Of a stretch of 64,000 nt of DNA, positions 34,659 through 44,820 are shown in pieces. Position numbers and translations under genes: made by a program. Location of the stretch: NCBI GenBank assembly GCA_902806565.1, contig CADCXA010000006.1:1054001-1118000 (forward strand). Reading direction: 5' to 3'. Source of the stretch: Hypoxylon rubiginosum (Eukaryota > Ascomycota > Sordariomycetes > Xylariales > Hypoxylaceae). Below the pieces are notes generated by a model. It was not told the origin of the DNA. It saw only the letters and a list, made by a program, of their open reading frames with translations, and made no database searches. Each line of letters starts with the position of its first letter. Position 1 is the stretch's first letter.

Positions 34659-36395
34659 TTAAATCTCGCCCCAGCTTCCCATAGGTCCGGTCGTCGCAAT
34701 CATAGAACCGGTACCGACAGAACCGCCGATGTCCCAATAATGCCGGGATGACGAAGCACTGCTCCTCCTCACCGATCTTCGCGTACTCTGGCTAGCGCAG
34801 CTGGACGCATGCTTAAACAGCACAGGGCTTGAAGGCACGGTTGCCTTGGATATACGCCTTTCCGCAGGGCGCGGTCTTGTCATCAGCGGGTGGTGTTGAC
34901 GAATTCGCGCCACCTTAGCAGCTGCATCTTGCGTGCTTGACGTGGCAAGAGTGGGATTCCCAGAGACACTACCACTGCTACTTGATCGCGACATAAAGCG
35001 TGACCGAAGGTACCGGAACACGAGCCTAACATCAAGCTCTTGCTCCCACTCCTCTTTTGTGAAAGCGTTCCCGGAATTCTCTGGCTGTACCTGTGAATTG
35101 GCTTGGCCGGAACTATGCGCTTGTCGGGGGTGAGGTACGTCGATGGGCTGTGTCGAGACACCGATGGTGGGTTGGAATTCGGGTATGGTTATAGGCGTCT
35201 CGTTCGACTGGGCGCTGGTCATAGTGTCGTTGGCGCTTTCTGGTATGGGTGGTAAACCAGCATATGGAATAGGCATCTGCTGTACGCGACTAAAAGTTGA
35301 GAAAGCTCCAGGATGCTCAGAGAGCCGGTGGATAAGGAAACCGAGCTCTTTGGCTACTCGCTCGAGCATCTTGAGTTGCCATCCAGAATCTGTCGTGGTT
35401 TCCATAGTGGTATCCTCATGTTGCTGCGACGTAGGCATGGTCGATGCCTTCGGCGTTGAAGAAAGATCTTCCTCCTCTGGAAGTGCTTCGCCAAAGAGTG
35501 CAGAAAGTAGTTTATCGTCAATCCCCATGAGATCACGGATAACCTTCCGAGTAATTCTTCCCCATATTCCCTCGTGATTCGACTCCACGTCACTTTCGTC
35601 GTGGTCATGCCAATCTTGTCCTTGGTCTCTATCATCTGATGAATCACCCACCCCACTCATTGATGCCATGTCTGCGGCTTTCTCCTCCACCTGGTTGGGT
35701 ACCGAAATGCTTGCAGCAGATTGCCGCCGTCTGCGGGTTTCTTTTTGTATCTCCTCTAAAAGGTAACGGCTCTGTTCTAACCGCCAAGCTTCTATTCTTC
35801 GCATTTTGTCTAGTTCCTGCGTCTTCTCATCTTCAAGATCCATGTGGGCTAAGTCTAGGCTTTCGCGTCTTCTCACACGACGAGGGTTGTACTGCTCGAA
35901 TGCGTAAAGCCTGTCTTGCATATCGGCTCCCATTTCCTGCTCCAACCGAAACGAACCGAGGCCATCGTGAGCGGGAACAACGGGCGTAGCATGGGGGTGG
36001 GTATGCGATAAGTCGTGGAAATGAGGCGTAGAGCGGAAATCTGGAAGGTGGCTATCCAGGCTGTCCAGCTCGGCATCTTCCTCGTCTTCGTCATCTGCCA
36101 CATCAACGACGCTGGCAGATTGCGGTTGCAGGGCGCTAACCTCCGACCGTGCTGGCGTGTTAAGGCTACCGATCTCGCTCAGCTGCGAACGACCGGGAGT
36201 GATGTTGGTTTTACGAGTCGATGTCAGATAGGACGAAGTAGTGCCGGCATCGGTGGCGGGCGGGAAGAGGACCCAAGTCTGCGAATCTTGGACATCTTGA
36301 GAAGCTGGTTGCGGACTATGCTGCGACTCGTCGTCTTCGGGGGCGGGTCGGAAGATTCGCTGGGTGGCCTGGCGAGTAGGTTGATGGAACGCCAT
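34659..36395 (-). CDS. Low-complexity protein of unknown function
   Basis: Uninterrupted 578-residue frame from ATG 36395. Most of it is polar and probably disordered. Two better-ordered parts stand out: a charged helix around 170-230 (ARG/GLU-rich, with KMRRIEAWRLEQSRYLLEEI) and a compact hydrophobic block around 280-310 (IWGRITRKVIRDLMGIDDKL), followed by another helical part (LKMLERVAKELGFLIHRLSE, about 345). The C-terminus is Ser/Arg-rich with a Gly-rich end. I recognise no family. The lack of introns and the ordered IWGRITRK block argue for a real conserved gene. It lies on the same strand as the 1029-residue gene, but 1.5 kb of spacer makes co-transcription unlikely. Confidence 0.72.
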   Translation of the reverse strand: MAFHQPTRQATQRIFRPAPEDDESQHSPQPASQDVQDSQTWVLFPPATDAGTTSSYLTSTRKTNITPGRSQLSEIGSLNTPARSEVSALQPQSASVVDVADDEDEEDAELDSLDSHLPDFRSTPHFHDLSHTHPHATPVVPAHDGLGSFRLEQEMGADMQDRLYAFEQYNPRRVRRRESLDLAHMDLEDEKTQELDKMRRIEAWRLEQSRYLLEEIQKETRRRRQSAASISVPNQVEEKAADMASMSGVGDSSDDRDQGQDWHDHDESDVESNHEGIWGRITRKVIRDLMGIDDKLLSALFGEALPEEEDLSSTPKASTMPTSQQHEDTTMETTTDSGWQLKMLERVAKELGFLIHRLSEHPGAFSTFSRVQQMPIPYAGLPPIPESANDTMTSAQSNETPITIPEFQPTIGVSTQPIDVPHPRQAHSSGQANSQVQPENSGNAFTKEEWEQELDVRLVFRYLRSRFMSRSSSSGSVSGNPTLATSSTQDAAAKVARIRQHHPLMTRPRPAERRISKATVPSSPVLFKHASSCASQSTRRSVRRSSASSSRHYWDIGGSVGTGSMIATTGPMGSWGEI

Positions 36396-38983
36396 TGTGT
36401 AGAGTGTTGATACGGATAATGATTATTTATGATGTATGACGAAAGCTGCCCGACTGGGGAATCCCAGCGGGAGTTATCAGATAACACACGACCAAGTTAG
36501 GACGAACACTCGGTCGTATTCTGTAGGGTAGACCGGCTCAGCGGAATCTCGATGGTATGAGCAAAGAGAGAGAAAAAAGGACACTGGCTCTTGTCTCGGA
36601 ATGAAGGCGGTGTTAATTATATCTTACGGCTGACTGCGGTTCGAGTAAGGCTACTTGGGTTTGGATGCATAAGTGAAGGACAAGTCAGAGAACAGGTCGG
36701 AACGAAGCTGACCATGCGCAGCTGAGAGGGGCTAATGGTTCCTGAATAAGGAGAAGGCTACACGTAGTTGGAGGTAGATCCTGTAATCTCTGATATGGTA
36801 GAGATAGGGGGCCTGCGTCGACTGGTTTGGGAATTCGGGATGGGAATCATAGGAAAACCTAGAAGCGGGATGCAGGGTGTGACCTGTCAGCCTGTCCGAT
36901 TGGCGGCGGTAAGACTGTTCAAGGGACTGAGGGACCAGTCGATGATCCCAAGTCGCGTGGGACGTTGGTGGTTTGTCGCAATTGGAGTACAAGTTTACAC
37001 CAGTACACCAATACACCAATATACCAGGCTTATACCAACCAGACTGCCAGACCGAACCCACTATCCACGTATCACAGCATCGACCGCTAAACCACCGCAC
37101 GAACCGTCAGACCGAATGCACCGCCAATTGGATCGTCCAATCTGGTTGCAACAGCAGGATGAACTAGCGGTTAGGCAAAGATGATGGATGATGGATGATG
37201 GCATAAAATGATGGCATAAAAGTTGGGAGCTAGCGATGGATTTGCCGACAAGTCCCATGTAGTTCGAAATAGTTCGAAACTAGGAAGAGGATTAAAAGGA
37301 AACTACATACCTAGCTTGGGTCACGTAGATACTTCAAAGTTCTATTACCTCATTCTAGGTTCTTTGATGAATCGCAGGTGCTTAGGTCTCGAGACTCGAA
37401 CAAGTACAGGTACGTACCGCCTATACCGCAAAAGTGGCAGGCTACGGGCCTTACCGGACAGTGTTTCCGCCCGACTGGCCCACTGACTGACCCAAAAGCC
37501 TAATTGTGGTTTATCGTAGTTATCATAGCGGGGTTCTAGATGTTATCAATCGGTTATCGTATATGTATATGTAGGTATGTACTTACTGTAGGACAGCTTG
37601 GAAGGCTTGGAACTTGACGATCCAGGCCTGCCTCTATGCGTCTCTGACGCTGGTACAATACGACGTCCATATTAAAAAACACCTGATATCTAATAATAAT
37701 AAAAACGACCACCAACATACGGATAGATGTCTTTCATCCTCCCGTGTCAGCTTTGAGTCGATGTCGAAGACAAAGATGGATTAACGGGCCTTTCATGCGA
37801 CTCCGGTATATGCAGGCTCCGTGTAGTAACGTAAATAATCCATTGTGTATACCTTTATTCCTTAGGTTCTCGGATAAGTAGGCTATGGTATTCACATTAG
37901 ACCATATGTGCTGACACTTCTTCGTGTCTGTGTATAAACAGTTAATGCAAGGTATTCTGTTCTATAATTAGGTGATCTGGAGGCTCATCCTTCGACCGTC
38001 TCCGGCATCTTTTAGTTTGCTATAGCAAAACCTTGGCGTCTTAACTGGTCAAAACAGTACTTAGTTCAAGAGCCTCAAGTAGCTACATGTATATCTGGTA
38101 GGTGGGATATTTTGATGCATGAATACCGATGCAGAGTATGCGATTAGTTATATCGAGATGGAACAGGTGGCGGATGAGTTCGATCTATATAATAGTCAAT
38201 ATGCGGCAATGCTGAGCTCCTTTCATATCGATGTTCCTTTGATTAGTAGGGCGACATGGCGACACGGCGACTAATAGACAGCCCAACAATATTAGAAGAG
38301 CAAGGCAAAGGGGGTGGCGGTGTGGCATTTGTGTGGTAAGATTGATTTGCGTTCTTGTGCTCAGTGGATGAATCGAGCTCTGAGACGTCGACGCCACCTA
38401 CAAGAAATTGCTGGATCACTTGCCACCCTTCTGGCGACGTATCACGACATCAGCCCCTTGTACATGACTAATAGGCGGTCAGGCACTATATACTCGCCAG
38501 GTATCTAGATATGGGAATACTTACATCGGTTCAGATCACTCATATGCAGATATATCAAACGTACCTAAGCTAAAGTAGACACCTAGATAGGATATATCCA
38601 ATAAATGCCATTATTAAACATGCCAGAGATTTCATTAAAGGTGCCTCCCTAGCAAGTTAGAAATCAAAGATGACATAAACTCGAACAGTTTGGCTTCATC
38701 TCTCTGGTTAATACTTTGTTGTGTAGGCTACCATCACGACCTAAGAACTCGATAGCTATCAAAACCGCATTTGGGTTTACAAATCGAGCCTCAAACGAAG
38801 TGAGCAGAGGAAGTAAGTCACGATCTTCACCTCCAGAAGGGTTAGAAGCTGATATCATAGAACACAACGCTGTATGGTGCAAATGCAGAATCCGAATTGA
38901 CTGTCATATAGCAGTGCTATGGTAACCCATTATACGCCTGTTCCCCGCAACCTTGATTTGCTTCCTCTTCAATGAACAACCAC
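36396..38983. other. Gene-poor region
   Basis: About 2.6 kb without a supportable gene, AT-rich in its right half. It contains the CACCAATA repeat at 36998-37021 and many TAGGTA/TACCTA words. A 72-codon minus-strand frame at 38664-38882 just past the RPL10 stop is probably within its 3' untranslated region. Confidence 0.45.
36998..37021. repeat. 8-bp tandem repeat (CACCARTA)x3
   Basis: Three copies of the unit also found in intron 1 of the Mit1-like gene; the first copy carries G instead of A at position 6. Confidence 0.88.
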
Positions 38984-39918
38984 TTAAGCCTCGGAGAAAG
39001 CCTCAGGGAAACGCTTCATGTTCTGCTTAAGGTTTCCGTGGTTGGTAAGGAACTGAACGTAGGCACCATCCACCTTGACGCGACCAGCAGCCTTCTTCTC
39101 GAGGTACTCCTCACGTCGGAGAGGAGTGAAACCCCAGTTCTTGGAGATGATGATCTTTTGTCGGCCGGGGAACTTGTACTGCGATCGTCGGAGAGCCTCA
39201 AGAGCGAAGCCACGGTCTAGGTTATTAGGTTAGCGATGCTGTTGGTTCGCCTTCTCAAATATTTATAATACTTACTAGAGTCACGAGTTCGGACGGACAG
39301 GATGATCTGGCCGATGTTGACACGGGCGACGGTTCCGTTGGGCTTGCCCCAAGCACCACGCATTCCAGTCTGCAGTCTATCGGCACCGGCGCAAGACAAC
39401 ATCTTGTTGATACGGACGACGTGGTAGGGGTGGGCGCGAACGCGGAGGTGGAAACCTTCCTTTCCGGCAGTCTTGACGAGGTACTTGTTGCAGCAGATAC
39501 GGGCGGCTTCGAGAGCCTCGGAGCTCAGCTGCTCATACTCGTTGGAGACGAGGTGGATGCAGAGAGGGAAGTCATCGACACCAGCACGCTTTCGGCCAAG
39601 ATCGAAGATTCGGATCTTAGGGTCGGGAACACCGCGGTTGAAGCGGGACTTGGGATACGGCTAAAAGGTATGGATGTTAGTATATCTTATTTCCATCATT
39701 TGTTGGACGAGTGCGAAGTCCAAATGTTTCGTCGTAGAAGGAGAGATCGATGCGATTTGCAGTAGAGGATTCGTTGGGAGACGGTCGCAAATCATTTGCC
39801 CGGTAGCCAATTTCGAAGATGAAATCCATCTACTGGGAAATGGGGAATATTATGATGGACTATTAGAGCTTACCTTGTTCTTGCAGTATCGGTAGCATCT
39901 TGCGGGACGACGCGCCAT
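38984..39918 (-). CDS. RPL10: 60S ribosomal protein L10 (uL16), 3 exons
   Basis: Exons 39874-39918, 39276-39660 and 38984-39216 give 220 residues, the usual length for eukaryotic uL16. The first exon encodes exactly [15 protein letters not shown] and is joined to [20 protein letters not shown]. The downstream parts [18 protein letters not shown] and [16 protein letters not shown] are typical of the family. Introns are 213 nt and 59 nt with GTAAGC/GTAAGT donors and TACTAAC and CCTAATAAC branch points. uL16 is a late-joining protein of the large subunit that completes the peptidyl transferase region and is needed for Nmd3 release. The gene is head-to-head with RPL30. Confidence 0.97.
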
Positions 39919-40350
39919 CTTGAATGATTTCTCGATGAGTTGTCGTAGTTGAAGGGTTAGATGTTGTTTGGGGGAAGATGATGTCGATGGAGACTTTTGA
40001 GGGCTGGGGTCCCTTTGAATCTTCTGCCACGGAGAAATTCCTGGGTTTGATTTCAAAGCAGGAGCGAGTCACATAAGCGGACTGGGTGGGCTTGTGGCGG
40101 GGCACCTTATTGGCTTGATTATTGGATATTCGCCTGAGGAAAAAACGGGGTTAGGGCTTAAACCACCTGAGCACGGACCACGGGGTATTTTCGGTTCACG
40201 CTTCATTCACCCCACTAACCTTTTTTTTTTACTTGAGAAGATATTACTACAGTCGCATTTTCTTGACATCTTGAACTTTGACATCTTCAACCACTCTCGA
40301 CAATCTCCAATACCCGTTCACGAGGAGTCAATTAATCTCAACAAATCAAG
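39919..40350. promoter_or_regulatory. Bidirectional ribosomal-protein promoter
   Basis: A 432-bp region between the start codons of RPL10 (minus) and RPL30 (plus). It includes a telobox-like site at 40147-40160 and two ATTGG words (CCAAT box on the other strand) at 40109-40113 and 40121-40125, 12 bp apart. Both genes must be driven from here. Confidence 0.8.
40147..40160 (-). promoter_or_regulatory. Telobox-like site (AGCCCTAA)
   Basis: The minus strand reads TAAGCCCTAACCCC, containing AGCCCTAA, which matches the RCCCTAA site bound by Tbf1-type Myb factors at ribosomal protein promoters of several ascomycetes. Position in the middle of a ribosomal-protein promoter supports function; binding is inferred. 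Confidence 0.5.
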
Positions 40351-40948
40351 ATGGCACCCAAGAAGAACAAGAAGGATGCGAACAGCATCAACTCGCGTCT
40401 GGCTCTCGTCATGAAGTCCGGAAAGGGTATGCTACGTCTATGCCAGAACAGTTCAACAATCCAGGCCTACGATTGCTAACATAACATGTCTTTCAGTCAC
40501 TCTCGGCTACAAGTCTACCCTGAAGAGTCTGCGATCCGGCAAGGCCAAGCTCGTCATCATCTCCGGCAACACTCCTCCCCTACGCAAGTCCGAGCTGGAG
40601 TACTACTCCATGTTGTCCAAGGCCCCAGTTCACCACTTCTCGGGTACCAACGTAAGTTGCACACATATTTCCTATTCTGCGCATAGAAGATTTGAGTCAT
40701 TTGACTCGACTTAAATCTTCTATGGTTATTTTTCTTTCAAAATTCTTACGGTTGATGGTCATGAAACTTGACCATCGACTCTACCCAGAGAAGAAGCCAA
40801 AGGCTTTGGAGGGTAATTCAGTTGGCTTACTTTTTTCCCTTCAACACAGATCGAGTTGGGTACTGCTTGCGGTAAACTGTTCCGATGCTCCACCATGGCT
40901 GTTCTAGATGCTGGTGACTCCGATATCCTCAGCGACCAACAGGCTTAG
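40351..40948 (+). CDS. RPL30: 60S ribosomal protein L30 (eL30), 3 exons
   Basis: Exons 40351-40426, 40497-40651 and 40850-40948 give 109 residues, close to the 105-115 of other eL30 proteins. The frame starts [20 protein letters not shown], and the L7Ae-like RNA-binding core is visible ([40 protein letters not shown]). Introns are 70 nt and 198 nt. eL30 is a large-subunit protein; in yeast it also binds a kink-turn in its own transcript to limit splicing. Here intron 2, not intron 1, carries striking hairpins. The gene is divergent from RPL10. Confidence 0.97.
40682..40815 (+). ncRNA. Three consecutive hairpins in RPL30 intron 2
   Basis: Hairpin 1 has a perfect 12-bp outer stem (40682-40693 with 40713-40724) and an inner GAGTC/GACTC stem. 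Hairpin 2 has an 11-bp stem with one G-T pair and a 7-nt loop (40751-40761 with 40769-40779). Hairpin 3 has TACCC/GGGTA (40782-40786 with 40811-40815) and AAGCC/GGCTT (40794-40798 with 40802-40806). Together they fill most of the 198-nt intron. An intron-encoded small RNA (for example an snoRNA) or a splicing-control structure is possible, but I find no clear C/D boxes and no convincing H/ACA boxes. Confidence 0.5.
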
Positions 40949-42839
40949 ATTTAGACACGACATCTTCCTCCGGCGTTGGGGTTCACGGCACGGGAAAAGG
41001 TCCTGACTGTTGATGAATGGATAAGGCCGGTCGCTATATTTTGCATGCAATTGCCTGCATGAGACTCCATATCGAGTTCTTTACGTAGCCGCCTAGACCA
41101 ATACTACGTGTCAATCCGGACGAAACACGCATTTCGCAGAAATACAATTGATACCCAATATATGTTTTTTGATCGTTTTCCACCTGCATCACGATGGATC
41201 ATAAATCATGGATCATGATTTGAGCGGCGGAGGGGCTTGTGTTATCTTTGCATTAGTTCAACGATTCTTCAGGAGTCCAAGTTCTAATGCTCTCGCTTGC
41301 TTCCTCGTCGTTGTACTGTTGCATACGATCTTCAATATTCTTGACAGAGCTTTCGAGCTTCTGCATGGTTTAAGCTATTGATGCGCCGAAGTAGGAGATG
41401 ATCCGTAGATTGGACAGTGATTTAAATACTAACGTGACAGCTGGGGGCCTGGTGTTTTCTGAAGTTCAGATAAACTATTTTCTACGCTGTCAATTGTGAC
41501 AAGGGCTTAGTACCTGCATAAAGCAAACGTCACGAGGCACATTGCTCTTTCAGCTGACTATGATATGGCCACTGTCGTGGATATTAATAGTCAAGCCATT
41601 GTTTGTTCTTTATACTCTTTCTTATGTAGATGCCAAGTAATGTTGTCTGTTTCAATACTCTCTCCGCTAAGTATTCCGAACAGCGTATAGAATATGAGAA
41701 TATGATGGTACTCAGGTACCTCATCAAGTTAAGGTTATAGTGTGACAACTGGCGTATACTTTAATGAGCTAAGACATGACGAGGATTTACAATGAAGGCA
41801 AAATGAATGACAATGAAGAAGGTAAAGCTGACGGGATGCAGCTTGCCGTGAAGTATATATGTATATATGTACAAGGCTAACTCGATTTCTTTATCACATG
41901 TGACATCAGAATACATGCATACCTCAATATAGGATCGATTCACAAAGGAAGGAGTCAAACCAAGTCCTCGGCGTGCCATTACGTAGCATAAACAATTACG
42001 AGTATTTCAGCTAAGTGTTTTGCCCTCCGAGGTACTTCGTACATGATCAATCTTCTATTATTACGACGCGTGTTTCTGATATCAACCACGTTCTACCAGG
42101 ATCGTTCTACAAGGATCCATCCAGTATTTGCCCCTTCACCGAGCGCTAGGAATCAGGAGACAGATCGCATAAACTAATTAAACATAACGGAAAAGGGGCA
42201 GGATTAGGAGAGAAAAAAAGACAAAAACAACAGAACACCAGAAGAATTCTTCCAGACGTTCTCGAAGTTCGACACGTCTATTCTTATTCCAACCAAGTAA
42301 GCTGAGCACTACTTTTGTACCTCGAAAGAAACCCAAGGTCAGGGTTCGTCACTTCGAAACGGTCAGTCCGTGTGGCTGAGTTTGACAGCGTTGCAGGAGA
42401 ATAAACGTGATAGGCTAAGCGTGGAACCCGATCTAGCGCATCCCCTTATTCGTCCTATTCGTTCGTGTGCCGTGTCTTCAGGACAGGTCCCGCGAATTCG
42501 AATTCTTGTGCATGGGCGCCACGAACCACAAACCACCAACCACAAACCACATGCAGAGCCACTCGGACAACAACAATCGGGCGACAAATATCCAAAATAG
42601 CATAGTGGTCTACCAGCCAACGTTTTAGGGCTTTTCAATAGTATATTCCATTCCCCGAGATTGACATAACAACCTATAACCTACAACAACACCGCATTAT
42701 TCAATACTGCTGTCCATTGTATCTGTTGCTTCGACTTTAGAATATATCGAAGGGACGGCCGGATCGTCAGTAACCTATCAACTTACTCGTCGTCTGTATA
42801 TACGTTCGTTATATTATACCTGTGCATCATCCAGAACAA
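40949..42839. other. Intergenic region
   Basis: No firm gene. A 37-codon minus-strand frame at 41253-41366 (MQKLESSVKNIEDRMQQYND...) is strongly helix-like and preceded by a plausible 73-nt intron, so it may be the last exon of a small gene, but I could not find an upstream exon that keeps frame. ACCACAAACC-type repeats lie near 42526-42552 in the probable promoter of the coiled-coil gene. Confidence 0.4.
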
Positions 42840-44820
42840 ATGTCCGCTACACCCAAGAGGCCGCTCTCCGCGGCGCAGGGTCGAGTTTCTTCCAACGAGA
42901 ACACATCGCCGTCGTCCAGACAACCCCGAGCATCTACACCGACCTCAACAAACGGCACAGCTACCAGCAGCACACCCCAGAGGACACGATCCATTCGGGG
43001 CGGTACACCAATGTCCGCACGAGCCGCCGCTACGCACCGGGCTACTTCGTCGCTGAGCATTTCTAGCACCAACGGGAATCCTGACGCACGCGCCGAGACC
43101 ATTGCACTAATCGAAGACCTAAAAGATCGGTTACAGAGGGCGGATGCTACGTCTGAACAATACAGGAAGCAGGCAGAAGTTCTCCAGTCAAGACTAGACG
43201 ATGCTTTGAAAGAACAGGCAAAACTAGAAGAGAGGGTGCATGAAAGCGAGGAGCAGATCGAAACACTTCGAAACGAAAAGCGAGAGGCAGCAAGGCAGAT
43301 GCGCGAGATGGAAGCGATTTATGAGGCCGAGAGGAGCTCCATGATGAGAGAGAAGGAAGATATGGCAAACCGGGAAGAAGAGATGCAGACTGTAATCAAC
43401 CGGCTCAAGGAATCACTCAACCAGCGGAATGCGGACGATGAATATCGCCCCACGCGGCAATGTGAGTATCTGGCCCGTATGGACGGCCTCATACTATTAC
43501 TAACTCGAGTCGATAGCGAACAATTCCTCCCCCAGTGTAGACAGTGGTAATTTTGCTCCTCCGTCTTCTCTCCAACGTAGCGACTCCAGGAATAATTCCA
43601 AGCTGCTGCTACAAAAGGATAAGCTGATCGAATCGCTACGCCTCGAACTCGCGGAGGCACAGATCAAGCTCGTCGAAACAGAGAATCAGGGCGGAGGGCG
43701 AGTACATGAAGTTGAACGGCTGCTTATGGAGGCCCGCATGGCCAACGCACGCCTGATGGAAGACAATGAATCATATCAGCTACTTCTCCAGGAGAAAACA
43801 CTCCACGGAGATTTCGGCAAGGGCGATTTTAGCTATATGACCGTGTCCGCTAACCAAGATGCCCTGAATGCCCTTGAAGGTCGATCCAATGCTGGTGACA
43901 ACCCCTCGACGCCAGCAGCCAGTCTTGCTGACGAACTCGGTGCTCTTGGCGGAGATGAGTCGCCCAAAGCTGGGGACGACGATACCGCACGCCGCCTGGA
44001 GACCGAGCTCCGTGCTGCTAAGGACCAAAACAAGGCCCTGACGTTGTATATTAACAAAATCATCGAGCGGCTCCTACAGCACCAGGAATTTGAGCACATC
44101 CTCGATCAGTCCTCCGACTTCAAGCCCGGTGCCAACTTGCACAAAGATCTACCACCTCCCCCGCTGGAGTCTCAGGGAATGGGTGCCCAGATCCTCCAGC
44201 GTGCGAAATCCATCGCCATCGGCAGCGGCGCGCCACGCCCGAAACCAAGACCCATGTCGATGTACCCACCCCAGGCCCTGGGGCCGTCCGCGCTTAACAA
44301 TCCGGATACGGCGCCTAGCATTCCCATCGGACTGGGACGCTCGCAAAGCACGGCGCGCCGCCCCGGCCGCCCCATGAGCGAGCAGCTGACGGGCGCGGCG
44401 GGCATTGTGAACGCCATGTATAAGGGACCGGACGGACCGCTCTCGCCGGCTCTGAGCACGGCATCATCATCCGCGCGGCATTCGCAGACATTCTTCACGG
44501 GTGGAGGGCGAGTCCCGTCGGCTTCGGTAGCGGCATCGAGCAGCGGCAGCGCGGGTAACTTCCCGGGCATGCGCAGCGAGACGAGCAGCGTGAGCGGGGA
44601 CTCGGCGGCGGACGGGACGCCGAGCACGACATCGGCGGGCGCGAGCCCCCCACGCAGCACCGTGGATAGGAGCACGACGCTCGCGGGCAACAAGCCCAGG
44701 CCCCTCCGGCTCGTGCAGGAGAACCACGACAGCCAGCGGGCCGAGAACAAGCGGGCGAGCTGGATCGGCTGGGCGCAGAGCGCCTGGAGCAAGAAGGACG
44801 AGAACGAGTCCGTCCGGTGA
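42840..44820 (+). CDS. Coiled-coil protein (2 exons), unknown function
   Basis: Exons 42840-43461 and 43541-44820 join over a 79-nt intron (GTGAGT donor, ACTAAC branch, TAG acceptor) and give 633 residues. A Ser/Thr/Pro-rich N-terminus (about 1-85) is followed by a long heptad coiled coil (about 85-210, for example LKDRLQRADATSEQYRKQAE), continuing in exon 2 (KLLLQKDKLIESLRLELAEA) and ending with ALTLYINKIIERLLQHQEFE (about 350). The C-terminal half is disordered and Ser/Pro/Gly-rich, ending with a basic, Trp-containing motif (RASWIGWAQSAWSKKDE). Similar fungal proteins are often labelled 'M protein repeat', a label based only on coiled-coil similarity. A scaffold or cell-polarity role would fit, but nothing in the sequence proves it. 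The first ATG in the frame was chosen. Confidence 0.82.

Noticed and set aside
38664..38882. 72-codon minus-strand frame after RPL10
   Set aside because: It lies where the RPL10 3' untranslated region should be and shows no known family.
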